NCBI GenBank assembly: GCA_049671305.1
Contig: JBATUR010000005.1
Location: 1-64,000, forward strand
Direction of reading: 5' to 3'
Source: CADCTM01 sp049671305
Lineage (GTDB): Bacteria; Cyanobacteriota; Cyanobacteriia; Cyanobacteriales; Coleofasciculaceae
Length of the DNA: 64,000 nucleotides
This document shows, in pieces, positions 27,801 to 35,448 of the stretch. Made by a program: the position numbers and the translations under genes. The notes beneath the pieces are model-generated. The model made no database searches, was not told where the DNA came from, and was given only the letters and a program-made list of their open reading frames with translations. How positions within the stretch are numbered: position 1 is the stretch's first letter; each line of letters starts with the position of its first letter.

Positions 27801-28465
27801 TCAAAATTGAATTTGGCGATCGCTATTCTCAAGCTAACACCCTGCACCAATTGGGAATAGTTGCCCAACTATTACGAGAATTTGAACAGGCGAAGCACTA
27901 CTATCAACAAGCTCTCGATATCTATATTGCATTTAGCGATCGCTATTCTCAAGCTGATACCCTGCACCAATTGGGAAGAGTTGCCGAAGAATTACGAGAA
28001 TATGAACAGGCAAAATCTTACTATCAACAAGCTCTTGATATCGATATTGAAGATAGAAATCGCTATTCTCAAGCTAGCACCCTGCACCAATTGGGAATAG
28101 TTGCCCAAAAATTACGAGAATATGAACAGGCTCAAACTTACTATCAACAAGCTCTCGATCTCAAAATTGAATATAGCGATCGCTTTTATCAAGCTAGCAC
28201 CCTGCATCATTTGGGAATGGTTGCCCAAGAATTACGAGAATATGAACAGGCTCAAACTTACTATCAACAAGCTCTCGATCTCAAAATTGAATATAGCGAT
28301 CGCTATTCTCAAGCTAGCACCTACTTTCAACTTGGTAGAGTTGCTGAAGAACAGGAAGACTACCCAGAGGCAAGGGCTAATTTTGAGAAAGCTTTAGAGA
28401 TATTCGTTGAGTATAAGGATGAATATTATATAGCGCTTACACGAGGCAATTTAGAGCGGATATAA
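24836..28465 (+). CDS. CHAT protease-domain / STAND NTPase / TPR protein
   Basis: The 1209-residue protein has a CHAT (caspase-like) domain (about residues 100-410) with catalytic His222 in HFDTHG and Cys295 in NACQSG. A STAND/NB-ARC-type ATPase follows, with Walker A GMGGTGKTT at 465-473 and Walker B LILDNLES near 545. After a winged-helix-like region comes a TPR array (about 920-1200) of 40-residue repeats. The architecture is that of a sensor-triggered protease: TPRs bind a ligand, the ATPase switches, and CHAT cleaves a target. Bacterial relatives act in antiphage defence or regulated cell death. Two intergenic-type palindromic repeats are inserted in frame (residues 306-320 and about 767-781). 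A small membrane protein gene faces it. Confidence 0.88.
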   Translation: MTVITIREQQKTATGFSATLSFDGRINYPITITEPFSRKEEQLLEWYFEEWLVFPSLNEIKAQQAAASIQNYGQQLFEQVFKTNFDAYGEYRQLRGNLGQLQIEIESNTPEFQALHWESIHDPELPRPLAVDCVMLRKMTKPVSVAANIAPSPVINLLVVIARLGDNDASYRTISRPLIELIEATQLRIKVELLRPGTYEALERHLEEKGAGFYHIIHFDTHGALMKYQDIEKGVERGKYVKKRYGRGNWQSFEGVKAFLALEADDEGVTDLVEAQELANLLTGKGIPVCFLNACQSGKQVRTSDFVGAQGVAPLPAIENDSRETSLGSRLMSAGMQMVVAMGYSVTVTAASLLMQKLYQEIFAEKSFNEAIRLGRRELFNKKQRQAYHNQTIDLEDWLLPVVYSNGAVNLNLREFTAPEEETYLEANSNLYEFTPPLYGFVGRDLEILKIERSLIKHNILLLQGMGGTGKTTLLTYLQEWWQTTNFAEDVFYFGYDEQAWTLEQIVFDIGKQVYGRFEQANFQAMNSAAQVQKLVTKFRAEPYILILDNLESVTGQQLAIQNTLPENERNKIRDFLKQFMIGKTRVVLGSRSCEEWLQKATRMHIYQLQGLDPQSRSVLAEKILKDCVETHRIPKLRKDDDFKKLLKLLAGYPLAMEVVLANLRGKSPSQILADLQAADVKLDNMRETGDKTESILKCVEYSHSNLSPDAQKLLLCLAPFSGFIFRDGIPNYIKELQKLEPFQDYAFEQFDAAIQEAINWGLLSGLDLSPSPSPSRRGGQEAERLLVIQPIFPYFLNTKLNQLDEATRAALREGFKNHCRGLAGDYYRVMKSNDADMRQLGIFFCKLDYENLYKALTISLEKQETIDVFFCLDKYFELVKDIPSNLKLSEEVCQAHEAYPSEIRTGRIGLHIVMALERLAYCYLQTQAYQKARDSYQKVLQLYQELSDLEEREKQRYMATTLHNLGRVAQELREFEQAKLYYQQALDIKIEFGDRYSQANTLHQLGIVAQLLREFEQAKHYYQQALDIYIAFSDRYSQADTLHQLGRVAEELREYEQAKSYYQQALDIDIEDRNRYSQASTLHQLGIVAQKLREYEQAQTYYQQALDLKIEYSDRFYQASTLHHLGMVAQELREYEQAQTYYQQALDLKIEYSDRYSQASTYFQLGRVAEEQEDYPEARANFEKALEIFVEYKDEYYIALTRGNLERI
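25754..25781. repeat. 28-bp palindromic repeat inside the CHAT domain coding region
   Basis: Two 12-bp arms starting GTAGGGGCGCAA (25754-25765) and ending at 25781 pair with one mismatch around a four-base centre. The same outer nine bases occur in the intergenic 28-bp palindrome at 29291. Here it is read in frame as VGAQGVAPLP without a stop, just after the catalytic Cys. Confidence 0.75.
27137..27175. repeat. Pyrimidine-rich hairpin repeat inside the STAND protein coding region
   Basis: A CCCCTCTCC/GGCGAGGGG hairpin (27151-27159 with 27165-27173, one mismatch) is preceded by another CTCCCCTAG. It resembles the CTCTCCCCTAxCCCCTCTCC repeats scattered between genes of filamentous cyanobacteria. 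Here it is translated as a LSPSPSPSRRGG loop between the ATPase and the TPR part. Confidence 0.65.
27715..28360 (+). repeat. 120-bp tandem repeats encoding TPRs
   Basis: More than five consecutive 120-bp units are nearly identical in DNA, each with the stretches CACCCTGCACCAATTGGGAA and CTACTATCAACAAGCT; most also hold a GCGATCGC octamer. They encode 40-residue TPRs. The high identity suggests unequal recombination and variable copy number. Confidence 0.9.
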
Positions 28466-28520
28466 GGGTTTGCATCTGCAATACATTAATTCTCCCTAGC
28501 TGAAATCTTGCACTTACCCA

Positions 28521-28711
28521 GTCATCCGCCGGGGGTTTAAACCCCCGTCTCATAGCGAAAGTCCTCTGAAGAGGACTAAATATCTAGAGAAAGAGTAAAT
28601 AGATTCGATCTGCTTGCACAAGATTAAATACCTGAACAAAGATTCAAAGATTCAGTCCACAAAGCGTGGACTTTCGCTATTAGCAAGGGAATTAATTCCC
28701 TTGCGGATGAC
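28521..28711. repeat. MITE-like nested palindromic element
   Basis: A 191-bp element downstream of the CHAT-STAND gene has 9-bp perfect ends (GTCATCCGC at 28521 and GCGGATGAC at 28703). Inside them, TAGCGAAAGTCC (28553) and GGACTTTCGCTA (28668) form a second perfect inverted pair, and two more short palindromes (around GTTTAAAC and GAATTAATTC) lie just inside the ends. It has no reading frame. Its size is like that of the element at 16422, but the sequence is different. Confidence 0.75.
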
Positions 28712-28747
28712 AGGATAAGCACAAAATATTAAGCAAAGAACCCTTCC

Positions 28748-29179
28748 TCACGCTGCATCATCATCCTTCGCTTCCGTATACTCACAAAGCACATTCAGTC
28801 CAATTTTCAGAACATACAAAACCACAATCGTCGAAATTGTAGACTCCAAAGGAATGCCATGAGCATTTGCCAACAAAACCAAAGAACCAATTAACCCATT
28901 CAACAAAGGTGCACTGCCTGGATTTTTGCTATATTCCTGCACCTTACTGCGAAAACTATCATCGCCACAGATTTCCTTTCGCAACTGCTTCATTGTCACC
29001 TTGCGGAGGCGCTCTAAATCATAGCTTTTCGTCTGTGCACCCATGTCCAACAACTCATCAAACGAGTCATCAAACCTACCATCATATTTTTCCAGCGTCG
29101 CCAAAACCTTTTGTGACGACTCATCTGGCAAAATCTGCCGATAATTAGTGATTTCGCTAGCAGTTAAGAAAGCATCCAT
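28748..29179 (-). CDS. Small protein with C-terminal membrane hairpin, unknown function
   Basis: The 143-residue product has a soluble, charged helical N-terminal part (about 1-85). A C-terminal region follows with two hydrophobic segments (NGLIGSLVLLANAHGI and TISTIVVLYVLKIGLNVLC) separated by a short loop, and then an acidic tail. I do not recognise the family. It converges with the CHAT-STAND gene, separated only by the palindromic element. A membrane effector role or target of the CHAT protease is a guess from neighbourhood alone. Confidence 0.6.
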   Translation of the reverse strand: MDAFLTASEITNYRQILPDESSQKVLATLEKYDGRFDDSFDELLDMGAQTKSYDLERLRKVTMKQLRKEICGDDSFRSKVQEYSKNPGSAPLLNGLIGSLVLLANAHGIPLESTISTIVVLYVLKIGLNVLCEYTEAKDDDAA

Positions 29180-29290
29180 TTCTGAGTCTAATTTTTGAGG
29201 AATATCTCTATATTATGCTCCTGTTAATTCTCAAGGGGTTCTAAAGCGCCGACAGTTAGAAAAATCAGGAATTTAGGCAAAGCACCATTT

Positions 29291-29318
29291 GTAGGGGCGT
29301 ACGGCCGTACGCCCCTAC
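29291..29318. repeat. 28-bp perfect palindrome
   Basis: Two 14-bp arms (starting GTAGGGGCGTACGG) form a perfect palindrome without a spacer. It lies between the small membrane protein gene and the promoter of the next small gene. It shares its outer nine bases with the repeat inside the CHAT domain. Confidence 0.85.
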
Positions 29319-29345
29319 CCAATTTATTTTTATTACCACAAATGC

Positions 29346-29374
29346 TTGATTTTGTCAAGGACTTGTGTCATAAT
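29346..29374 (+). promoter_or_regulatory. Candidate sigma-70 promoter of the small gene at 29478
   Basis: TTGATT at 29346-29351 and CATAAT at 29369-29374 are separated by 17 bp. This is the best promoter-like pair upstream of the small conserved gene and would leave a leader of about 100 nt. Confidence 0.4.
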
Positions 29375-29400
29375 AGCATTGTTGCAACCGCAACAGGACA

Positions 29401-29441
29401 AGAGCCAGCCCGAAACTTTGGACAGGTACAAGGCTGGCTCT
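29401..29441 (+). promoter_or_regulatory. 5'-leader hairpin
   Basis: A perfect 10-bp inverted repeat (AGAGCCAGCC at 29401-29410 and GGCTGGCTCT at 29432-29441) with a 21-base loop lies between the candidate promoter and the AAGGAG of the next gene. It is not followed by a T-run, so it looks like a leader structure rather than a terminator. Confidence 0.45.
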
Positions 29442-29477
29442 GGCTCCCGTCATACAAACAAAGGAGACAAACCTATT

Positions 29478-29660
29478 ATGGCTTACAAAGACAGTCTCAA
29501 GCCTTGGGCAGTCGTGCGCTTAGGCAAAAGTTTGCAATGGGTGACTATCGCCCGTTACAAATCTCGTGCCGATGCCGAGGGACATTTGTTGTTATTAAAA
29601 CAGCGTGTACCTGATATTGAGTTTAAAGTCATCTTCGATTTGCCGGAACGTAAAGAATAG
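29478..29660 (+). CDS. Small conserved cyanobacterial protein
   Basis: The 60-residue protein (MAYKDSLKPWAVVRLG, then IARYKSRADAEGHLLLLKQ) starts at an ATG with AAGGAG upstream. It has a predicted beta-beta-alpha-beta pattern with the alpha helix built around ADAEGHLLLL, like small proteins annotated as hypothetical in Nostoc-type genomes. No membrane segment or cysteine is present. Its function is unknown. A structured leader suggests post-transcriptional control. Confidence 0.65.
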   Translation: MAYKDSLKPWAVVRLGKSLQWVTIARYKSRADAEGHLLLLKQRVPDIEFKVIFDLPERKE

Positions 29661-29704
29661 ACTTCTTGCAGGAAGTTGCCACAGGCTTGAGAAAGTCACA
29701 ATTC

Positions 29705-32395
29705 TCAAGCCTCAAAATCATCCATAGAGAAACTCGGCAAATCAGGCGGCATTACTGCACACTCAACAGTTACCTTATGACTTTCCCGCTGACTATCCAA
29801 ATCAACCGCGATCGCCTCAAAGCGTATTTCCGCAAAACCAAACGGCACAACCACCTGCGTCATCGCCTCCAACTGCCCCGCACCATCTGGCAACAAATCC
29901 ACCAACCACCTCGGACCATCCAAAAGCGCCCGACTTTGACGGTCTTGAACCCATAGTTTCACACAAAGCCGCACCGAGTGAGGCGGCAACTTCACCCGCA
30001 CTACTACAGGTTCCCCAACTGCCAACTCATTTTTGGGAATAACCAGCGTTGGTGCAGGTATGGGCGTCTCAGACTTGACAGGTGCAGGCATTTGTGGAGG
30101 AGATTTCTGAGGCTGAGTCGGTACAGAAATCGGTTCAGGTTGTATCTTCACCATTTCTGGTTGCACTTGTGGCTCTGGCACAAAAACCGACTCATCATCA
30201 TCATCAACGACAATTTCCTCAGTTGCCCAGTCACTATCCCCAACCCCAAAGCGCTGTATTTGCTCAGGTATCGATTCTGGTAACGAGTCGGCTTCTCCAG
30301 GCTCATCAACTAAGTTAAGCTCAAACTGATCAGAATTTTCCCAACTTAAAGCCTCAAAATCGGCAATTAAATTCTCAGAATTAGCTGAAACATCCTCAAC
30401 TTCCGTAACCAGATGAGGATTTGAGATAGCCATATTTTCACTATCCCCCGACTGCGGCACTAAATCAGATTGTAGCCATTCAGAAAGTTCTCCGTCTGTC
30501 GCCAGAGAATTGAGGCGCAACAAAAAGCGATCGTGGCTATTCAAAGCTTGGAAAGCAGTATCAACAGCAGGCTGCTCATCAGTTGGCTCAAGTTCAACCA
30601 CCGCAGGTGCTATTTCTGGAGTATCCCCCCAAAGTTCACTCAATTCTAAATCAGCCGCTGTCTCTGTCACCGGGGTAATTGTCGCTGCTTCCTGCAACAC
30701 CTCCGACACATCCGCCGGCGCATCATCTACCGAAACCAAAAGCACTGATAACTCAGCTTCTTCTACGGATAACTCAGCCTCTGCTGCATTAGCCTCTTCT
30801 GGTGCTGTTTCTGTATCTTGCTCGATTGGTACTTCTGAGGGGCTAAAAGCATCTTCAAGCAAAGTTTCTGTTGTTTTTGTGCTTACCTCTTCAACATCTG
30901 TTGACGGCTCATCTGGCTTCACCTCATCACTACCATCAGCCGATGGCAGCTTAGGAAAACTGGGAAGATCAAGAGATTTTGAACCTTTGGGAGTTGGTAT
31001 TGCCGGTTGATAAATTTGCGGCGGCATAAACTTTTGAGCTGTCGGCGCTAAGGGGCGCTGAGGAATCTTATTTGTATCGATTAAATCAATAACAATTGGC
31101 TCTAAAGAAAGATCCCCATACTGCTCAAGTGTCTCCTCATCTAAAGTTGCAAAATTATTGGCAAGTACCAGCATTTTTGCGACAGGCATCACCTTTGTAC
31201 CAGGAATAATTGATTCTAATAGCTCATCCAAATCAGCCGTAATTGTAAACGGTTGACTAGTTAAAGCTGTTAGGGTTGAGCTATAAAGTATAATTTTTCC
31301 TAAAATTAGCCGCGTCTGGCAGGGCGGAATTTCTAAACTATGATTAAATGACAAGGGAAATGCTTGTTCTGGCAAGGGATGTTGAACATCTAGCAACATT
31401 TGTGAGCTTTGCGGATCACGCAGTTGATAACGCAAACTGCCTTGAAATATGGAGCTTTGCGCCTCGTTTGTGGAGCCAACATTCAAGACTTCTACTATGC
31501 CACTAATTGTTAAAGATTCACCGCGCTTTGCTGTATAAGAATCTTCTTTTAAGGTTAAGGTTAATCCAAGCCATTCTAAAGCTTCTGATGTGGCAATTTC
31601 TTCTGGTTCTTCTACTATCGATGATGCCTCTGCTTCGTCAAATTCTTCTAAAACTGGATCAAGCACTTGCTGCAAGATTTGCTCCAGCATCTGTAATGAT
31701 TGCTCTAAGATTGGGTTTGATGGCGTCGTAGTATCTGTTTTGCTATTGATACTGTCGGCGTCTAACTCATCAAGATCAAAGGGAATTAGAGTTTCAACTT
31801 CAACTAAGCTGACTGGCACAGGTTCTGGTTCAACTTCAACTAAGCTGACTGGGACAATTTCAGGGTCAGGTTTAGCGCCATTATTACCATTCTGGCTAGG
31901 AATTTCTGGCTCTGATTCTAAAACAGAAGTATTGACATTGTGACCATTTTCGGAAATAGTCTCTTTTGAAGCTGGATCAATCGATGTCAACTCGTCGGGA
32001 TCTTCAACAGGACTGTGAGTTGTTTCTGGCGTCGATAAACTCTTTTGAGTTGCCAAAACTTCTAGCTGAATCACATTCTGCCAAGATTTACCCAAAAAAT
32101 CTGACATAATATCTCCACCACAGCGTAATTCCCACATTCCTGACTTAAGGTAGGTGAAGGGAATAACGACCATTAAGCCTTCTGAGTTGGTACGACGCGA
32201 TCGCTTTTGTGACCGACGCCTGGGTGGTACTTCTTCAATTGTGGTATGTGTTACACAAATTTCGACATCGGCATTGGTACGGCTAGAGTGTGCCACAATG
32301 CGATAGCGACCTGGTTCAACAGTAAGTTTTTCTAACTTAAGTGGTTGCCAAGAGCGCTCACCCTCTTTTTGTAATAGAAATTCCCAATATTCCAT
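29705..32395 (-). CDS. Large acidic, proline-rich protein with terminal beta-sandwich-like regions
   Basis: The 896-residue product has an N-terminal region of about 120 residues (VEPGRYRIVAHSSRTNADVEI, SGMWELRCGGDIM) that resembles an Ig-like sheet. A very long acidic and Pro/Glu/Thr-rich middle is interrupted by one folded block (about residues 270-400, TLKEDSYTAKRGESLTISG). The C-terminal Ig-like domain runs from about 795 to 890 (KNELAVGEPVVVRVKLPP). There is no signal peptide or transmembrane helix. It looks like a cyanobacterial conserved protein of unknown role, possibly a scaffold. A direct repeat VPVSLVEVE occurs twice near residue 190. Confidence 0.7.
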   Translation of the reverse strand: MEYWEFLLQKEGERSWQPLKLEKLTVEPGRYRIVAHSSRTNADVEICVTHTTIEEVPPRRRSQKRSRRTNSEGLMVVIPFTYLKSGMWELRCGGDIMSDFLGKSWQNVIQLEVLATQKSLSTPETTHSPVEDPDELTSIDPASKETISENGHNVNTSVLESEPEIPSQNGNNGAKPDPEIVPVSLVEVEPEPVPVSLVEVETLIPFDLDELDADSINSKTDTTTPSNPILEQSLQMLEQILQQVLDPVLEEFDEAEASSIVEEPEEIATSEALEWLGLTLTLKEDSYTAKRGESLTISGIVEVLNVGSTNEAQSSIFQGSLRYQLRDPQSSQMLLDVQHPLPEQAFPLSFNHSLEIPPCQTRLILGKIILYSSTLTALTSQPFTITADLDELLESIIPGTKVMPVAKMLVLANNFATLDEETLEQYGDLSLEPIVIDLIDTNKIPQRPLAPTAQKFMPPQIYQPAIPTPKGSKSLDLPSFPKLPSADGSDEVKPDEPSTDVEEVSTKTTETLLEDAFSPSEVPIEQDTETAPEEANAAEAELSVEEAELSVLLVSVDDAPADVSEVLQEAATITPVTETAADLELSELWGDTPEIAPAVVELEPTDEQPAVDTAFQALNSHDRFLLRLNSLATDGELSEWLQSDLVPQSGDSENMAISNPHLVTEVEDVSANSENLIADFEALSWENSDQFELNLVDEPGEADSLPESIPEQIQRFGVGDSDWATEEIVVDDDDESVFVPEPQVQPEMVKIQPEPISVPTQPQKSPPQMPAPVKSETPIPAPTLVIPKNELAVGEPVVVRVKLPPHSVRLCVKLWVQDRQSRALLDGPRWLVDLLPDGAGQLEAMTQVVVPFGFAEIRFEAIAVDLDSQRESHKVTVECAVMPPDLPSFSMDDFEA

Positions 32396-32528
32396 AGTTG
32401 CTTGTTGACTCTTCTCGTCGCCATCTTTTTGGTCTTTGCTTTGGCGTTGCCAGCTATCTTATGTTTCGTGAATATAATTTCTTAAGTTTACTTAGGTCTG
32501 TTCAAAATAATTATTTCTAACAATTAAA

Positions 32529-33812
32529 TTATTTGCTCTGATCAAGCTGATTTCTTAACTCATCACTCTTTTCTAGTAAATCAGATTGAGCGATCGCTTT
32601 TTGCTCTCCAGACTTTAACCACTTTAAATTTACCGTCTGATTTTCCGCCTCAGCATCTCCCAAAACCAAACAAGCTACAGCTCCACTGCGGTCAGCTCGT
32701 TTAAACTGTTTATTAAAAGCACTGCCACTCAAATCAAGCTCCACAGCAAACCCTACCTGACGTAGCGAGTACGCTAATTTTGAAGCCTGTGCTTCTGCCA
32801 AATTACCTCTAGATATCAAATAAAAATCTAGTTGAGGGCACAGTGGATCAAGTTGTTTTTGTAGCAACAAAATTAAACGCTCTAACCCCATACCCCAGCC
32901 TACTCCAGGCGTTTGTGGTCCACCCAATTCCGCCACCAAACCATCATAACGACCGCCAGCACAAACTGTGGCTTGAGAGCCCAAATCATCGGACTGAATC
33001 TCAAAAGCGGTGTATGTATAGTAATCCAAACCTCTAACTAAACGCGGATTTATTTGATAAGCAATGCCCAACTCCGATAACCGTTGCTGCACTTGTTCAA
33101 AGTGACGCCCAGATTCGGTACTGAGATAATCTAAAATACTGGGAGCTTCGGCGACAATTTTTTGAGTTTGTAGATTTTTACTATCTAAAATCCTTAAGGG
33201 GTTACGGGTGAGGCGGTCTTGCGAGTCTGGGTCTAATTCTGCTTGATAGGGCGTTAGGAAGTCCACCAAAGCCTGACGATAGCCCTGTCTGTCTTCTGAG
33301 TTACCTACCGAGTTTATGTCCAGTCTGAGGTCTTTTAAGCCCAAGGTTTGCAAGATATTCGTGGCGATCGCGATCGCTTCCACATCAGCACGAGCATCAC
33401 TACTACCCAAAACCTCAACTCCAAGTTGGTGAAATTGCCGTTGACGACCGGCTTGGGGGTTTTCGTAGCGAAACATCGGTCCCATATACCATAGGCGCTG
33501 CACGCCACCTTTGGCATAAAGGCTATTTTCAATAAAGGCTCGTAAAACTCCTGCTGTGCCTTCTGGGCGCAAGGTAATGGAACGGGGAGGGGTTGCCTTG
33601 TCGTTGAAGGTGTACATTTCCTTACCAACGACATCTGTAGCTTCACCAATACCCCGTTCAAATAACTCGGTGCGCTCAAAAATCGGGGGGCGAATTTCTT
33701 GATAAGCGGCTAGTTCCAGAATTGATTTGGCGATCGCTTCTACTTTCTGCCAGTAGCCAACTTCTTCTGGCAGAATATCTCTTGTACCTCGTAACGCTTG
33801 TATAGAACCCAT
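32529..33812 (-). CDS. hisS: Histidyl-tRNA synthetase
   Basis: This is a 427-residue class II synthetase starting MGSIQALRGTRDILPEE at 33812. The frame is open further upstream, but that part belongs to the overlapping upstream gene. Motif 2 (MFRYENPQAGRQRQFHQ), the histidine-binding LVRGLDYYT and motif 3 (GVGWGMGLERLIL) are intact, followed by the anticodon-binding domain. The ATG overlaps the stop codon of the upstream gene as TAATG, so translation is coupled. Confidence 0.96.
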   Translation of the reverse strand: MGSIQALRGTRDILPEEVGYWQKVEAIAKSILELAAYQEIRPPIFERTELFERGIGEATDVVGKEMYTFNDKATPPRSITLRPEGTAGVLRAFIENSLYAKGGVQRLWYMGPMFRYENPQAGRQRQFHQLGVEVLGSSDARADVEAIAIATNILQTLGLKDLRLDINSVGNSEDRQGYRQALVDFLTPYQAELDPDSQDRLTRNPLRILDSKNLQTQKIVAEAPSILDYLSTESGRHFEQVQQRLSELGIAYQINPRLVRGLDYYTYTAFEIQSDDLGSQATVCAGGRYDGLVAELGGPQTPGVGWGMGLERLILLLQKQLDPLCPQLDFYLISRGNLAEAQASKLAYSLRQVGFAVELDLSGSAFNKQFKRADRSGAVACLVLGDAEAENQTVNLKWLKSGEQKAIAQSDLLEKSDELRNQLDQSK

Positions 33813-34117
33813 TAACTTTTTGCTTCTACCGAAAGAGAGGATACAACTTGAGCAGTGTCTTCTTGCCACACACCATAACGGCTTTGATAATATGCCAAAA
33901 TTTGCTTGACCCGCTCTCGACCAACCGAGGAGCAAGTAGTTGCATATTCAATCGACAAACCAGCAATTTGACTTTCGTGGTAGTCAAACGTACGAGAGGT
34001 TTGAGGAATTAAACTAACTTCCACTCCTCTAACTTGCCGCAAATGAGCCGCCACCTCACGATAAATGGCAAGTGGTAACCCAGAACAGCGAATTTGATAG
34101 CGTAATGATTCCGTCAC
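33812..34117 (-). CDS. Conserved hypothetical protein upstream of hisS
   Basis: The 101-residue soluble protein has no membrane segment. Its N-terminal half (IRCSGLPLAIYREVAAHLRQV, followed by VEVSLIPQTSR) suggests a small alpha-beta fold. It is translationally coupled to hisS through a TAATG overlap, so it is a true gene. Function is unknown. Confidence 0.75.
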   Translation of the reverse strand: MTESLRYQIRCSGLPLAIYREVAAHLRQVRGVEVSLIPQTSRTFDYHESQIAGLSIEYATTCSSVGRERVKQILAYYQSRYGVWQEDTAQVVSSLSVEAKS

Positions 34118-34167
34118 CGTCTGCCTCTGAATCTAAAACAACTCCTTTCTTACTTTATCGGTCTTAA

Positions 34168-35154
34168 TCACGCTTTTAAAAAGGTATTAGCAATAACTGG
34201 CTGAGGATTTTCTAACCATGCCGTTGGTTGTCCCGGTGTTCCTGATGGTTTATCTCCAACTTGTCTTGCTACTTCTTGACCAAATTGCTCTAGGATCACG
34301 GTTGGAGTCGGTCCGCTATTAACTTCAATCCGCTTCACCAAAACCTGTCCATTAGATAACCGCTCTCCTTCTCGGACATAACGTGCTGGTTCATTTGGCA
34401 CTTTGACAATTGCACTCTGTATACCGCCCGCCTCAATAACACCTGTAACTTCAATCGTTTGAGCCAAAGTTGGTTCCTGTAGTTGAGGCAATTCTCTTGG
34501 ACCCACTGCTAGTGGTGGCAAAGGCGCAATACTACTACCACCACCAGGACGAGTCACCGTTGCTGGTGGCTTAAGTGTTTGTCTGGTTGATGATGTTGCT
34601 GTTGATCTGTTTGCTGTTGTTGGTCTTGCTGCTGTGCGTGGCGCTGCCGGCAAAACATTGGCACTAGCTCTGGTAGTTCCTTCGACGGTTCTTGTATTGG
34701 TGTTTCCCGTTGTTCTAGGTTGGTTTCTACCTGCAACACCACCGCCTGCGTTTCTACCTGCAGCACCACCGCCTGCGTTTCTACCAGGCGGCAACTGAGG
34801 AATTACAGGTACTGGTCTACTGGCTGTTCCTACTGCCGTTGGACTTGGTACGATCGCCACCGGGACGGTCGGAATTGCGGCAAATGGGTCACTACGCCCT
34901 AGGTTTTTACGAATTTGGTTAACTCGTGTGTCTGGTGGGGTAGATTGGGTTAGTCCACCTACTGCCGTTGATTTTCCTGGTTGTTTGGCGGTTAGTGGTT
35001 TGGCAAATGGTGTTGCAGTAATTTTGGGTTCGCGTGCAACTTTCTTGACGGGCGAGGGCGTAATTAGTACCGTCGGTTCGTCTTCTCCTGATGGACAACC
35101 TCCGAGGAATAGAGCCAAAATGCTGACTAAGGTGATTAATGATTTTTGACGCAT
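34168..35154 (-). CDS. Proline/threonine-rich lipoprotein with PilP/GspC-like C-terminus
   Basis: This 328-residue protein has a lipoprotein signal with lipobox LGGC. A long low-complexity linker follows (Pro, Thr, Arg; tandem GRNAGGGAA/GRNAGGGVA units). The C-terminal domain of about 90 residues (about 220-300) has EVTGVIEAGGIQSAIVKVPNEPARYVREGERL and GQVLVKRIEV, a pattern like PilP or GspC homology regions. Such proteins link inner-membrane pilus or secretion parts to the outer membrane. It lies next to sigF, whose orthologue controls pili in Synechocystis. The assignment is tentative. Confidence 0.6.
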   Translation of the reverse strand: MRQKSLITLVSILALFLGGCPSGEDEPTVLITPSPVKKVAREPKITATPFAKPLTAKQPGKSTAVGGLTQSTPPDTRVNQIRKNLGRSDPFAAIPTVPVAIVPSPTAVGTASRPVPVIPQLPPGRNAGGGAAGRNAGGGVAGRNQPRTTGNTNTRTVEGTTRASANVLPAAPRTAARPTTANRSTATSSTRQTLKPPATVTRPGGGSSIAPLPPLAVGPRELPQLQEPTLAQTIEVTGVIEAGGIQSAIVKVPNEPARYVREGERLSNGQVLVKRIEVNSGPTPTVILEQFGQEVARQVGDKPSGTPGQPTAWLENPQPVIANTFLKA

Positions 35155-35448
35155 GACTAGTCCCTCAAAGTTTTACCCAAAGACACTTTTTGTTGTTCAA
35201 TTAAAAGTTGAACAATAAATAGATCGCTTAGTATATCAAAACTATTTTTTTTTGATCGTTTTGAGCGATTACGAAAATTAAACTCACAGTTTTAAGGAGT
35301 TTTGTTTTGTCCAGCCGCTCAAGCTAGTTTTTATCGGCTCACTTATCTAATATTTTAATCTTGATCTGGATGTGTTCTGGACAAACAATTTTTGTGCAGG
35401 TTATTGGTTGTAACACTGCCTTTAGTTATTTTTGTTACAACCGTCTGC
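35155..35448. other. Intergenic region between sigF and the lipoprotein gene
   Basis: This 294-bp region carries no recognisable gene. It should hold the end of the sigF transcript and the promoter of the lipoprotein gene on the minus strand. No clear hairpin with a T-run was found. Confidence 0.4.

Noticed and set aside
27715..28360. Regular repeats suggestive of a CRISPR array
   Set aside because: The units are 120 bp, contiguous and in a single open frame encoding TPRs; there are no unique spacers.
30510..31943. Ser/Thr-rich open frames opposite the 896-residue protein
   Set aside because: They are the reverse reading of the Glu/Asp-rich linker; low complexity explains the openness.
33813..33935. 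Longer N-terminus of HisS
   Set aside because: The extra 41 residues do not resemble HisS and lie within the overlapping upstream gene; MGSIQALRGTRD is the family start.
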